Origin: JACCXG01 sp963785755
GTDB lineage: Bacteria > Acidobacteriota > Vicinamibacteria > Vicinamibacterales > 2-12-FULL-66-21
NCBI GenBank assembly: GCA_963785755.1
Contig: CAWAXG010000053.1
Span: 28,502-92,501, forward strand
Direction: 5' to 3'
Length of the DNA stretch: 64,000 bases
Positions 23,742 through 33,600 of the stretch are shown here, one piece after another; within the stretch, counting starts at the first letter, position 1; every line of letters starts with the position of its first letter. Below the pieces are notes generated by a model that worked only from the letters and a program-made list of their open reading frames with translations, searched no databases and was not told the origin of the DNA. The position numbers were made by a program, and so were the translations under genes.

Positions 23742-25424
23742 ATGGCCCGCGTGATGAGCATGCTGACTCAACCCCGAGCGTTGCTGCCAGGCTGTCTGTT
23801 CATCCTGCTGCTCGCAGCCTGGCCGATGGCTCAGCGCCGCAATCCCGAGAGCATCGTGGCCCGATGGAGTCCCTTCGAGGCGACATTCACGAGCGCCGGC
23901 ACGATGGACAATCCGCTGCACGACGTCGAGCTGCGGGTGACATTCACGGCGCCGTCCCGGCAGACCCGAACGGTCCGCGGGTTCTGGGATGGCAACAGGA
24001 CGTGGCGCGTCCGGTTCGCGCCCGATGAGATCGGCGAGTGGTCGTACGAGACGAACGTCGTCCAGGGATCGGACGGCGGTCTTCATGGCCAGACCGGACG
24101 CTTTCGGGTCGTGCCGTCGAAGGCAGCGAACAAGTTCGATCGCCACGGCCCGGTCCGCGTGTCCAGGAATCGCCGGTTCCTCGAGCACGCGGATGGCACC
24201 CCGTTCTTCTGGCTCGCCGACACGGGATGGAACGCCGCGCTGCACTCGACTCCGGACGACTGGCAGTACTACATCAAGGAACGGGCGCGCCAGCGATTCA
24301 CGGCGGTCCAGTGGGTGACGACGCAGTGGCGAGCGGCGCCGAACGGGGATCGGCTGAACGAGCTGGCCTACAGCGGGACCGATCGCATCGCGGTCAATCC
24401 CGCGTTCTTCCAGCGGCTCGACGCCAAGGCCGCCGCGCTCGATCGAGCGGGCCTGCTGAACGTGCCCGTGCTGTTGTGGGCCATCGGCGGCGGCTCCAAC
24501 CCGGCGATCAATCCTGGCTTCTCATTGCCTGAAGATCAGGCCATCCGGCTGGCGCAATACATGATCGCGCGCTGGCAGGCCTACGACGTCGTCTGGATCC
24601 TGCCGGGCGACGGCGACTACCGCGGCGATCGAGCCGAGAAGTGGAAGCGCATCGGCCGCGCCGTGTTCGCTGAAGGCGGTCATGCGCCGGTGGTGCTCCA
24701 TCCCGGCGGCATGCACTGGGTGCTGCGCGAGTTCCAGGACGAGACCTGGCTCGACGTTCACGGCTATCAAAGCGGCCACGGAGACGACGACAAGACGCTG
24801 CGATGGATGATCGAGGGACCGCCGTCGAAGGACTGGACGGTGGAGCCAGTCCGCCCCTTCATCAATCTCGAGCCGCCGTACGAGTATCACCTCGCGTATC
24901 AGTCGCGGAAGCCGATCACGCCGGAGATCGTCCGCCGTGCCGTCTACTGGAGCCTGCTGAATGCGCCGACCGCCGGCGTCACCTATGGCGGGCACGGCGT
25001 CTGGGGATGGGATGACGGAACGAAGACGCCGGCCGATCATCCGAACACCGGGATCGCGCTGCCGTGGAGAAAGGCGATCCTCATGCCCGGCGCGGAACAG
25101 ATGGCGCACGTGGCCTCGCTGTTCACGTCGATCGACTTCTGGCGGCTGAGGCCGGCGCCCGACGCGATCGCCAGCCAACCCGGGAGCATGACGCCGGCAG
25201 ACTTCATCGCCGCCAGCGCGTCCGAGACCCGAGAGCTGCTCGTCGCCTACAGTCCGGGTCCGCGCACCATCGAGCTCAGGGCCAGCATGGTTCCGAAGGG
25301 CCCATCGACCTGGCACAACCCGCGTACCGGCGCCCGGACGAAGGCCGCCGGCGTCCGCGCCGATGCGGTGGTGCGATTCGACACGCCTGGGGAAGGCGAC
25401 TGGGCCCTGGTCATCGGCCGATAA
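23742..25424 (+). CDS. DUF5060-DUF4038 glycoside hydrolase (GH140/apiosidase-like)
   Basis: 560 residues. ATG 23742 is used; ATG 23754 is also possible. An N-terminal signal (LPGCLFILLLAAWPMAQ) precedes DUF5060 at about 35-115 (WSPFEATFTSAGTMDNPLHD, VRFAPDEIGEWSYET) and the DUF4038 TIM-barrel at about 140-450 (HADGTPFFWLADTGWNA, AYDVVWILPGDGDYRGD, WLDVHGYQSGHG). The C-terminal part holds a small beta domain. Related enzymes remove apiose or act on pectic side chains; the substrate here is inferred only as plant or soil glycan. It follows the kinase gene closely on the same strand. A TTCCGCC-TAAA-GGCGGAA hairpin lies 12 bases after the stop. Confidence 0.85.
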   Translation: MARVMSMLTQPRALLPGCLFILLLAAWPMAQRRNPESIVARWSPFEATFTSAGTMDNPLHDVELRVTFTAPSRQTRTVRGFWDGNRTWRVRFAPDEIGEWSYETNVVQGSDGGLHGQTGRFRVVPSKAANKFDRHGPVRVSRNRRFLEHADGTPFFWLADTGWNAALHSTPDDWQYYIKERARQRFTAVQWVTTQWRAAPNGDRLNELAYSGTDRIAVNPAFFQRLDAKAAALDRAGLLNVPVLLWAIGGGSNPAINPGFSLPEDQAIRLAQYMIARWQAYDVVWILPGDGDYRGDRAEKWKRIGRAVFAEGGHAPVVLHPGGMHWVLREFQDETWLDVHGYQSGHGDDDKTLRWMIEGPPSKDWTVEPVRPFINLEPPYEYHLAYQSRKPITPEIVRRAVYWSLLNAPTAGVTYGGHGVWGWDDGTKTPADHPNTGIALPWRKAILMPGAEQMAHVASLFTSIDFWRLRPAPDAIASQPGSMTPADFIAASASETRELLVAYSPGPRTIELRASMVPKGPSTWHNPRTGARTKAAGVRADAVVRFDTPGEGDWALVIGR

Positions 25425-25436
25425 CGACACAGATCC

Positions 25437-25454
25437 TTCCGCCTAAAGGCGGAA
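25437..25454. terminator. Small TAAA-loop hairpin after the DUF4038 gene
   Basis: TTCCGCC (25437-25443), TAAA, GGCGGAA (25448-25454): a perfect 7-bp stem without a T run. A sister hairpin, TCCGGC-TAAA-GCCGGA, follows the ABC permease at 52720. Confidence 0.4.
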
Positions 25455-25534
25455 GCCACGCAGACGTAAGGTGCTGAAACATGGGAAAGAGCCCGTGGGT
25501 CTCCGGCTGCGTCCGAGCCCTAGCTTCCGCACTT

Positions 25535-25585
25535 CTGTTGCCTTTCAACAGGAATCGTGCGATTCTCCTGTTGACTTTCAACAGG
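25535..25585. promoter_or_regulatory. Two tandem palindromes before padR, likely PadR operators
   Basis: CTGTTG-CCTTT-CAACAG (25535-25551) and CCTGTTGA-CTT-TCAACAGG (25567-25585) share the core CTGTTGNCTTTCAACAG, with centres 33 bp apart (about three helical turns). The second abuts the GGGAGG ribosome-binding site. Autoregulation is inferred from symmetry and position. Confidence 0.6.
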
Positions 25586-25594
25586 GAGGCCGCG

Positions 25595-25933
25595 GTGGGC
25601 ACAGCCGATTCCGAGGTGCCGTACGGAACACTGGACCTGATGGTGCTCAAGACCCTCGCCGCGATGGGGCCGCTTCACGGCTACGGCATCGCCCGGCGCA
25701 TCGAGCAGGCGACCGACGGTGGGGTCGCGCTCAATCAGGGCACGATCTATCCCGCGCTGCTGCGCCTCGAGCAGAAGGGCTGGATCCGGAGTGCGTGGGG
25801 CACCAGCGACAACAACCGGCGAGCGCGCTTCTACTCCATCACCGCTGCCGGCCGGCGGCAGCTGACCGCCGAAACCGCGCTCTGGTCCCGCACCGTCTCC
25901 ATGGTCAACCGCCTGCTGGAGAGTGAATCATGA
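25595..25933 (+). CDS. PadR family transcriptional regulator
   Basis: 112 residues from GTG 25595, chosen because GGGAGG (25584-25589) sits 5 bases upstream and the family begins at about EVPYGTLDLMVLKTLAAMGP. The winged helix follows: LHGYGIARRIEQATDGGVAL, NQGTIYPALLRLEQKGWIRS, and a wing with NNRRARFYSITAAGRRQL. A longer frame upstream translates the palindromic operator region and is not credible. The stop overlaps the permease start (ATGA), so the two genes are translationally coupled. This PadR-permease pair is a common acidobacterial arrangement; the regulator probably represses its own operon. Confidence 0.9.
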   Translation: MGTADSEVPYGTLDLMVLKTLAAMGPLHGYGIARRIEQATDGGVALNQGTIYPALLRLEQKGWIRSAWGTSDNNRRARFYSITAAGRRQLTAETALWSRTVSMVNRLLESES

Positions 25934-28578
25934 CCACGCTCCGCGTTCTGCTCTCCAGGGCCGCCGACGTCCTCCTCCGGCGCCGGCGCGACGACCGTCT
26001 GGACGAGGAGATTCACATGCACCTCGAGCTCCTCACCGACGAGTACGTGGCGCGTGGACTCTCGCCTGCGGATGCCGCCCACGCGGCGCGGCGTTCGTTC
26101 GGCGGGGTCCTGCAGACCAAGGAAGAATTTCGCGAGCAGCGCGGTCTGCCGCTGCTGGAGACGATCGGGCAGGATGTCCGGTTCGCCATTCGACTGCTCG
26201 GACGGGACCGCGCATTCAGCATCACCGCCGTTCTCGTACTGGCGCTCGGCATCGGCGTCAACAACATGCTCTTCGCGATCCTGAATGCACATACGCTGCG
26301 CGGGCTGCCGATCCCTCGAGCCGATCGGGTCGCCGCCATCACCACCATCAACGACCAGAATCAGGACCGCGGGCTTTCGCATCCCGAGTACGAACAACTG
26401 CGCGATGCCGTGAAGAGCTTCTCAGGAATCGTGGCGTTCGCGCAGGCGCCGGTGATCCTGAGCGGAGACGGCGCTGCCGCCGAGCGCGTGGAAGGACTCT
26501 ACGTGTCTGGCGACGCGTTCGCGATCACCGGCGACCGGCCCGTGCTTGGCCGCAGTTTCGCAGCGGCTGACGAGCGGATGGGCGCCGCGCCGGTCGCCCT
26601 GATCGGCACGACGACCTGGCGCACCCGCTATCACGGCGATGCGGCGGTGGTCGGCCGGTCGATCTTCGTGAACGGCTCGCCCGCGACGGTCGTCGGCGTC
26701 ATGGACGATCGATCCGGACTCCCGACCACGGCGGTGGTGTGGCTGCCGCTCTCACGCATGCCTGGCCTGCAGGCACAGAAGCGAACCGATCGCGGGCTGC
26801 GCGTCTTCGGCCGTCTCAGGGATGGCGCCTCGATGGCGGACGCGACCGCCGAGGTCCAGGTCATCGCCGATCGCTGGTCACGTGAACATCCCGACTCCAA
26901 CAAGAACGTCCGCGCGCCGGTGACCCCGGTCAACGATCGCTACTTCGGCCGGTGGAACGATACCGTCTGGCTCGCGTTCATCACTGCCGGAGGCCTGATC
27001 GTCCTCATCTCGTCCGCGAACGTGGCGAACCTGATGTTGAGCCGCACGACCCGGCGAGCCCGCGAAATCGCGATCCGCAGCTCGCTCGGCGCGAGCCGCC
27101 GCCGCGTGGTCCGGCAGCTGCTGATCGAGGGCAGCGTGCTCGCCACGATCGGGGGCAGTCTCGGTCTCGGCGTTGCCATCGGCGGCCTCCAGCTGTTTCG
27201 CAGCGCCATCCCGGAAAACGCCCTTCCCTACTGGATCGACTACTCGCCGGACGCAACGGTCATCACCGCGCTGGTGAGCGTCTCGGCAGCCACGGTGATC
27301 GTTTTCGCGCTGCTGCCCGCCATGCAGGCGTCCAAGACCGACATCAACCGCGTCCTGAAGGACGGCGGCCGCGGCACCGGCGGCCGCGCGATCCCACGAT
27401 GGACGACCGTGTTTCTCGCGGCGGAGTTCGCCCTGGCCGTCATCCTGATGGCGCAGATCGCGGTCAGTCTCCGCACCAGGCGTCCACCGCTGCCGACCGA
27501 CCGCGCGATCGATACGCGGCAGGTCCTCACCGCCAGCGTGACGCTTCCGGACCAGAAGTATCGAACCCCAGAAGAGCGACTGCACTTCCATCGTGAATTG
27601 ACGGAGCGTCTTCGCGCGCTGCCGGACGTTTCCTCGTCGTCGGTGGCGACCGCCGTACCGCTCATGGGTGGACCGGATGCGCGAATCGGCGTTGCGGACC
27701 ATCCTCCAGCCGACCGCGACACGCAGCAGACCGCGAGGACGGTCGCCATCGGGCCGCGATACTTCGATACGCTGGCACTGCCACTCGTGCGCGGGCGCGA
27801 GATCCTGGAGACCGACAACCCTGCTGGCAGCCCCGCCGTCGTGATCAATCAGGAGTTCGCCCGGGTGTTCTTCGGCGAGCAGGATCCCGTCGGCCGCCGG
27901 ATTTCGATCAGCGCGACCAACGCGCCCGAAAAGACGGAGTCCTGGAACGTCATCGTCGGCGTGGCCCCCGACATCCGGCAGCGCCCCGTCGCCGATCCGG
28001 AGCCGATCGTTTACACCGCGTACGCCGCCAGCCCGTCGGCGACGGTGACACTGTTGATTCGCGGCCGGACGGAATCCGCCGATCTCGCGGCGCGGTTGAA
28101 AGACGAAGTCGCGGCCCTCGATGCCAACCTGCCGGTCACTCGCGTCCAGACGATGAAGGATGTCTTCTGGAGCACGCAGTGGAACGGCAGGTTGTCGAAC
28201 CGGTTGATTCTCACCCTGACGCTGATCGCGGCCGCGCTCTCGATCGTCGGGCTGTACGCCGTCACGATGCATGCGGTCGGCCGGCAGACGCAGGAAATCG
28301 GCGTCCGCATGGCGCTCGGCGCACGGCCGCCGCAGATCATCCGGATGATCCTGCGGCAGGCGCTCACGCAGCTGGCAATTGGATTCCTCGCCGGCATCGC
28401 GTGCACGTGGTTGTGGACCCGGATATTTCCGAGCGGAAGCTCGAGCGTCTCGGCGAGCGATCCGCAATCGCTGGCCATGGTGGCGGGCATTCTGCTCGTG
28501 GCGGCGATGGTGGCGTGCGTGATTCCGGCGCGGCGGGCGATCACGCTGGATCCGGTCGCCGCGATTCGACACGAGTAG
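25930..28578 (+). CDS. ADOP-type ABC transporter permease (MacB/FtsX family)
   Basis: 882 residues, intact. The cytosolic N-terminal domain (RLDEEIHMHLELLTDEYVARGLSPADAA) is typical of acidobacterial duplicated permeases. A first span (about 95-120) is followed by a large periplasmic MacB-like domain (about 125-320), three spans with LMLSRTTRRAREIAIRSSLGA, a second periplasmic domain (about 530-720) and three final spans with QEIGVRMALGARPPQIIRMI. There is no ATPase gene beside it, so it must share one or act differently. It is coupled to padR. The family is annotated as efflux or lipoprotein-release permease; the substrate is unknown. Confidence 0.9.
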   Translation: MTTLRVLLSRAADVLLRRRRDDRLDEEIHMHLELLTDEYVARGLSPADAAHAARRSFGGVLQTKEEFREQRGLPLLETIGQDVRFAIRLLGRDRAFSITAVLVLALGIGVNNMLFAILNAHTLRGLPIPRADRVAAITTINDQNQDRGLSHPEYEQLRDAVKSFSGIVAFAQAPVILSGDGAAAERVEGLYVSGDAFAITGDRPVLGRSFAAADERMGAAPVALIGTTTWRTRYHGDAAVVGRSIFVNGSPATVVGVMDDRSGLPTTAVVWLPLSRMPGLQAQKRTDRGLRVFGRLRDGASMADATAEVQVIADRWSREHPDSNKNVRAPVTPVNDRYFGRWNDTVWLAFITAGGLIVLISSANVANLMLSRTTRRAREIAIRSSLGASRRRVVRQLLIEGSVLATIGGSLGLGVAIGGLQLFRSAIPENALPYWIDYSPDATVITALVSVSAATVIVFALLPAMQASKTDINRVLKDGGRGTGGRAIPRWTTVFLAAEFALAVILMAQIAVSLRTRRPPLPTDRAIDTRQVLTASVTLPDQKYRTPEERLHFHRELTERLRALPDVSSSSVATAVPLMGGPDARIGVADHPPADRDTQQTARTVAIGPRYFDTLALPLVRGREILETDNPAGSPAVVINQEFARVFFGEQDPVGRRISISATNAPEKTESWNVIVGVAPDIRQRPVADPEPIVYTAYAASPSATVTLLIRGRTESADLAARLKDEVAALDANLPVTRVQTMKDVFWSTQWNGRLSNRLILTLTLIAAALSIVGLYAVTMHAVGRQTQEIGVRMALGARPPQIIRMILRQALTQLAIGFLAGIACTWLWTRIFPSGSSSVSASDPQSLAMVAGILLVAAMVACVIPARRAITLDPVAAIRHE

Positions 28579-28613
28579 AAGCCCGTCCTCCAAGAACTCC
28601 CGACCTCCCGTTC

Positions 28614-29328
28614 TCAGCCCTTCCCCTTCCCAGGGCCCGGCAACGCGAGGAACGACTCGGGAGCCAAGGCGCGGCGTGTGAAACGCGCCGAATGAACTGC
28701 GCCCTTGAAGTAGTGCACCTGGTTGATGCGGACCCCGATTGACGATCGCCCGGGGCCCTGCGGCGCGAGCTCGACCTCTGCCGCGCCATCCTTGACGCGA
28801 TTCACATAGTTGCTGAGGACCTTGCCGTCGGTACACGACCGCGACGTGGTACCAGACACCCAGCGGATGCAGGCTCTTCTTGTTCATCAGGGTCGCGCTC
28901 CCCGTGGCGCTGAAGTTGAAGCTGTCCAGAAACCAGCGGTCGCCGACGACGCGGATCTCGAAGAGCATCCGGTTCTCGGAGCCCGTCTCCTGCAGATGGA
29001 ACCACCGCTGCTCGAAGTTGCCACCGTCGGGTCGAAAGATGGCCTCCCAGGTGAACGTCCTGGCTCCGGCCAGAGGATGCACCTCCACGAACAATGCGTC
29101 ATCGATCCCGTCGAACTCGACCGCCTTTCCGATTGCGGAGTCGACGACCCGCGGGCTTCCCAGCATCGTCGTCGGATGGCCGCCGATGCGATCGAGCCGG
29201 TCGAACATCCAGACCTCGGGGCGTTCGTCGTTGGCGCCCTGGCCAGGCGCCGCCGCCCCGGAAGAGAGCGCGCAAATGAACGCGGCCAGGGCCGCTGTCA
29301 AAACGCGAATTCGTGCTGGTTGTTGCAT
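28614..29328 (-). CDS. Secreted LamG-like jellyroll (concanavalin-type) domain protein, one frameshift
   Basis: ATG 29328 gives a signal peptide (RVLTAALAAFICALSSGAAA) and a single LamG-like domain: AVEFDGIDDALFVEV, FTWEAIFRPDGG, WFHLQETGSENRMLFEIR and GVWYHVAVVY. At 28830 one extra base shifts the frame; the continuation DGKVLSNYVNRVKDGAAEV, INQVHYFKGAVHSARFT, RALAPESFLALPG runs to the stop at 28614. After removing one base the span is 238 codons. LamG domains bind carbohydrate or protein outside the cell. It converges with the ADOP permease and diverges from the DUF6807 gene (143-bp gap). Confidence 0.72.
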
Positions 29329-29471
29329 GGGTTTTTTAGGTTCAGGATCCTGGTGCACCCCTCGCAGCATCTCTGTGAGGTGGTGAAGCGCCAATTATCT
29401 ACTGCTCAGTTGTTTCTTTTCGCAACCTGCTACGCTATCGTCGGTTCGGCAATCGACTGGAGATAGTTACG

Positions 29472-30506
29472 ATGAATGTTGGCGCATCCCTCGTATCGCT
29501 GAAGCGGCTGGCCCTCCTCGGCGTTCTCTCGCTGTGCACGGCGATTCCGACGTGGGCACAGGTCACAATCACACAAGCACCGGAACAGATCACCGTCGAG
29601 ATCGATGGCAAGCCGTTCACGGTGTTCTACCTTGGCGGCAAGGATCTCAACCGGCCGTACCTCCATCCGCTGCGCTCGGCCTCCGGGAAAATCGTCAATC
29701 GCTCGTTTCCTGCTGGTCAGCTGCCGGGAGAGACGACGGACCATCCGCACCATGCGGGGCTCTTTTACGGGCACGGCGATGTGAATGGGTACAACTACTG
29801 GGCCATTCAGAACGTCCCGACAGAGCCGTCGAAGGCCAATGCCACGATGGGCCGGATCGTGCTGAAGGAAGTGGCCTCGGTGAAGAGCGGCAAAGAGTCC
29901 GGCTCGGTGGACATCGTGCTGACCTGGCTGACGCCCGAAGGCAAGCCGCTGTTGACCGAAACGCGGAAAATGACCTTCTACGCACACCCCATGCTCCGCA
30001 TCATCGACTTCGATTTCGATTTCAGGGCGATCGACAAGGTCGTCTTCCGCGACACCAAGGAGGGCACGTTCGCGATGCGCATGGCAACGGCGCTCGACGA
30101 ACCCGCCGCCAAGGAGAAGCCTGGCGCGCCCGTGAGGACCGGGAAACTGATGAACGCCCAGGGCGCCGAGAGAGAAGCGAACGTCTGGGGCAAGCGGTCG
30201 GAATGGGTCGATTATTCTGGCGAGATCGACGGAGAACGGGTGGGCGTCGTGATGATGGATCACCCCGGCAACCCGAGGCATCCCACCTACTGGCATTCGC
30301 GCGGATACGGCCTGCACTCGATCAATCCGTTCGGCGTGAGCGACTTCCTCAACGACAAGACGCAGAACGGGAGCCTGACCATCGAGCCGGGCGGGCACGC
30401 GCGATTCCGTTACAGGGTCATCGTCCACCCCGGTCGAGGGCGCGAGAGGCTCGCGGAGCTCTACAGGGAGTACGCAAACGAAAAGGGCTCGTCCTCGAAT
30501 CAGTAG
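29472..30506 (+). CDS. Secreted DUF6807 ('PmoA-like') family protein
   Basis: 344 residues. ATG 29472 follows GGAGAT (29458-29463) at 8 bases. The signal peptide is LALLGVLSLCTAIPTWAQ. The body is one DUF6807 domain: YLGGKDLNRPYLHPLRSASG, PGETTDHPHHAGLFYGHGDV and MDHPGNPRHPTYWHSRGYGL. The HPHH and DHP histidines are conserved and may bind metal. Databases call this family PmoA, but it is not methane monooxygenase and no function is shown. The next gene, on the opposite strand, starts with a second DUF6807 domain, so the two probably act on related carbohydrate substrates. Confidence 0.8.
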   Translation: MNVGASLVSLKRLALLGVLSLCTAIPTWAQVTITQAPEQITVEIDGKPFTVFYLGGKDLNRPYLHPLRSASGKIVNRSFPAGQLPGETTDHPHHAGLFYGHGDVNGYNYWAIQNVPTEPSKANATMGRIVLKEVASVKSGKESGSVDIVLTWLTPEGKPLLTETRKMTFYAHPMLRIIDFDFDFRAIDKVVFRDTKEGTFAMRMATALDEPAAKEKPGAPVRTGKLMNAQGAEREANVWGKRSEWVDYSGEIDGERVGVVMMDHPGNPRHPTYWHSRGYGLHSINPFGVSDFLNDKTQNGSLTIEPGGHARFRYRVIVHPGRGRERLAELYREYANEKGSSSNQ

Positions 30507-30608
30507 GAGGATGGGATCTTATCTCGTCACAGGAGGCAGGGATACGGGTTAACAAGGAGGACGGGAGGACGGAGGGAAGACTGTTCTGAAATACCTGACG
30601 CCCCTCGA

Positions 30609-33600
30609 TCAGCGTTCGCCGCTGCGCTGCAGATAACCGATGAGGTCGACGACCTCGCGATCGGTCAGCGCATCGAGCAAGCCGGGCGGCATCATCGAGA
30701 CGGCCGTCGCTTCGCGCGACTGAACGGTCGACTTGTCGATCACCGCGGCGTCGCGGCCGACGACGTGGAGCGTCAGCTGGCGATCGGTTTCCGCGACGAC
30801 GTTGCCGCTGAAGGTCCGGCCGTCGCGCGTCGTGACCACGACCATCTTGTAGGCGTCGGGAACCTCGGCGTTCGGCTCGAGGACGTTGAGCAGCAAATAG
30901 TTCAGGTTCGGACGATTCGAGCCCGTCAGGTCCGGACCGATGGTGCCACCTTCGCCGTGCAGCTTGTGACAGGCGCCGCAGGTGCGTTGGAACACGGCGC
31001 GGCCGTTCTGCAGGTTCGCCGCGCTCATTGCCGTGTCGTTGAGGAGCGCGCGATACCTCGCGTATTCTTTCTCGACCGTGGCGCTCCGCTCGACCGGCCC
31101 CCAGACCTCGAGAAACTTCGTGCCGACAACCCTGAGCAGCTGCCGGGAGACGTGAACCGGCACATCCGACTTCGGAATCGTCTGCTTCGCCAGCGCCTCG
31201 GTCAGCATGCGGCCGTAGCGCGGGCGTGACGCAAGGGTCTGCACGGCTTCGAGCTTCTCGGCGGCGCTGAACGTCTTGTATCGATCGATCAGCAGCTTCC
31301 CGAGCGACTCATCGTCGAACGCGGCGACGGCGCGGATGGCGTCGGCGCGCACGGCCGCATCGTCGAGCAGGGCAGGCAGCTCGGGGACAAGTTGGGGACG
31401 CCGCTGCGCGGTGAGGATCTGCAGCGCGCGCCGGCGCTCGTCGACCGCGGCCGTGGTGCGGCGGGCGGTCGCCAGGTATTGCCGGGCGGCCTCCGTGTCG
31501 CCGAACTGATCCGCGATCTCACGGGCGAGAGATGGGACCGGATCGCCGGATCGTCTCAATCGGTCGTACACCGCGGCCCACTCGGGTGGCGCGGTCACGT
31601 CGAAGCGTCCTTCGAGGCCATCGCGCATGCCCTCGAGCAGGCTGTTCAACGACTTCGGATTCTTGCCAATGGCCGCCACGAGGGGGCCGAGCGCGTTGGC
31701 GTCGACGCTCCGGCGCGCGATGAACTGCGCGAGGAGGGGAATGCGGCCGCGTGAGGCGTGGTCGAGCGCGAGCGCCGGATTCTCGTTGACGAGCGGCTCC
31801 ACGCCGAGCCAGATCATCTTCGGGAGGTTGTGATCGGCGGCATCCTCGGCGTGCATCATCAGCTCGCTCGCGATGCTCCACCGGTCGGCGTGAGTCAGGC
31901 GCTGAAGCGCGGACGCGAGATAGAGCCGGACGACCGGCGACCGATCGTCGCGTGCCAGCTGCGCGAACTTCACCAACGCGCCTGGCGCCGGCGCGCGGTC
32001 TTCGGTGAGCAGCTGGATCGCCCAGGCGCGGACATGGTCGTCGGGATCGGCGAGCACCTGAATCAGCGCGTCGGGCGTCCAGCCGCCGGTCACGTGCAGC
32101 GCCCACATGGCGCGCAGGCGCGTATCGCCGTCCACCTTTGACCGGAACAGCTCCTGCAGCTTCTGGTGAGTGTCGGGTTTCAGCTTCCTGGCCGCGGCCC
32201 GGCCCTGCAGGATGACTCGCGCGCGGCGCGCGTGCCAGTCGCTGCGGCTCGTCTGGAGATCGACGAGCTGCGCGTCGGTCAACGTTCGCAGATCGGCGTA
32301 GCGTCCTTCCCACGCGGCCGCGAGCGATCGGGCCGGGGCGATCCGATAGATTCGGCCGCTCTCCTGGTGCAGCACGTCCTGCCCGCAGATGTCGCCGTCG
32401 TGCCAGTCGAGCACGTAGAGCGCGCCATCCGGACCGATCTCCACGCTGAAGCCGATCCACTGGGCGTTGTTCGCCATCATGAAATCGTCGCCATGATGGG
32501 CGGTGAACCCCGAGCCCTTCGGCACGAGCACGTCCGAGAGGACGGCGTGTTCGTGGATGTTCGCCATGAAGATGCGGCCGCGCTGTGACGCCGGAAACGC
32601 GTCCGACTGATACACGCGGGCGCCGCCATGCGCCGAACGGTGCCGATGGTCGGCGATGGTCTTGATGTCGCTGTACACGTAGGGGTTGAAGTGCTGACCT
32701 CCCTGGCGGTGATAGATCCCGCCGGGGATCACGTGCCAGAGATGAGGAATGACGCACGCGCTGATGAACAGCTGTCCCTTCGCGTCGTAGTCGACGCCCC
32801 ACGGGTTGCTGAACCCGTGCGCCACGACCTCGAACGCGTCCTTGGTCGGGTGGTATCGCCACACGCCGCCGTTGATCTCGACGCCGTCGCCAGACAGGAT
32901 GTCTTCGGGAAACGGCTCCTTGTGCTTGTAGAGGCGCCCTTTGCCCTGCGGCTTTCGAATCTTCGACGGTGTGGCGTACCCCTGCAGGCCGTACAACCAG
33001 CCATCCGGACCCCAGTGCAGGCTGTTGATCGTTTCGTGACGATCGCGGATACCCCATCCGGTGAGCCGCACTTCGATGTTCGCGACATCCGCTTTGTCGT
33101 CGCCGTCGCGATCGGGCACGAAGAGCAGGTTCGGCGGAGCGCCGAGGAACAGCCCATCGAAGCCGACGGCGATCGCCGCCGGGAACGGAACCCCCTCGAG
33201 AAACACCTTGCGGCTGTCGGCGACGCCGTCCCGGTCGGTGTCCTCGAGAATCAGGATGCGGCTGTTGCCGGCATTCGAGAAGCCCGCGACCCGTGATTCG
33301 TAATCGCGATTCTCCGCAATCCAGAGCCGGCCGCGGTCGTCCCAGCAGAACGCCATCGGCTGGGTCAGCATCGGCTCGGCGGCCCAGGCGTTCACCTTGT
33401 AGCCATCGACCGTCGTCATCGCGGCGACCGCCTGCTGCGGATCGAGAAACTGCGCTTCCCTGCCCTCACGCTGCGCGATGCCCCAGAGCGCCGCGGTCGA
33501 ATACGTGGACCGGTTGCCGCTGTATTCGGTCCAGGCGTTGGTCATCTCCACGTCATTGAGCGTGCCGGTGTAGATCACGAACCGATGACGGATGACTTCG

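Noticed and set aside
26878..28613. Minus-strand extension of the LamG frame through the ADOP permease
   Set aside because: Family similarity ends at the frame change near 28830; the rest is antisense to an intact permease.
29472..30506. PmoA-like name taken as evidence for methane oxidation
   Set aside because: DUF6807 is soluble and exported with no relation to membrane methane monooxygenase; no pmoB or pmoC genes are present.
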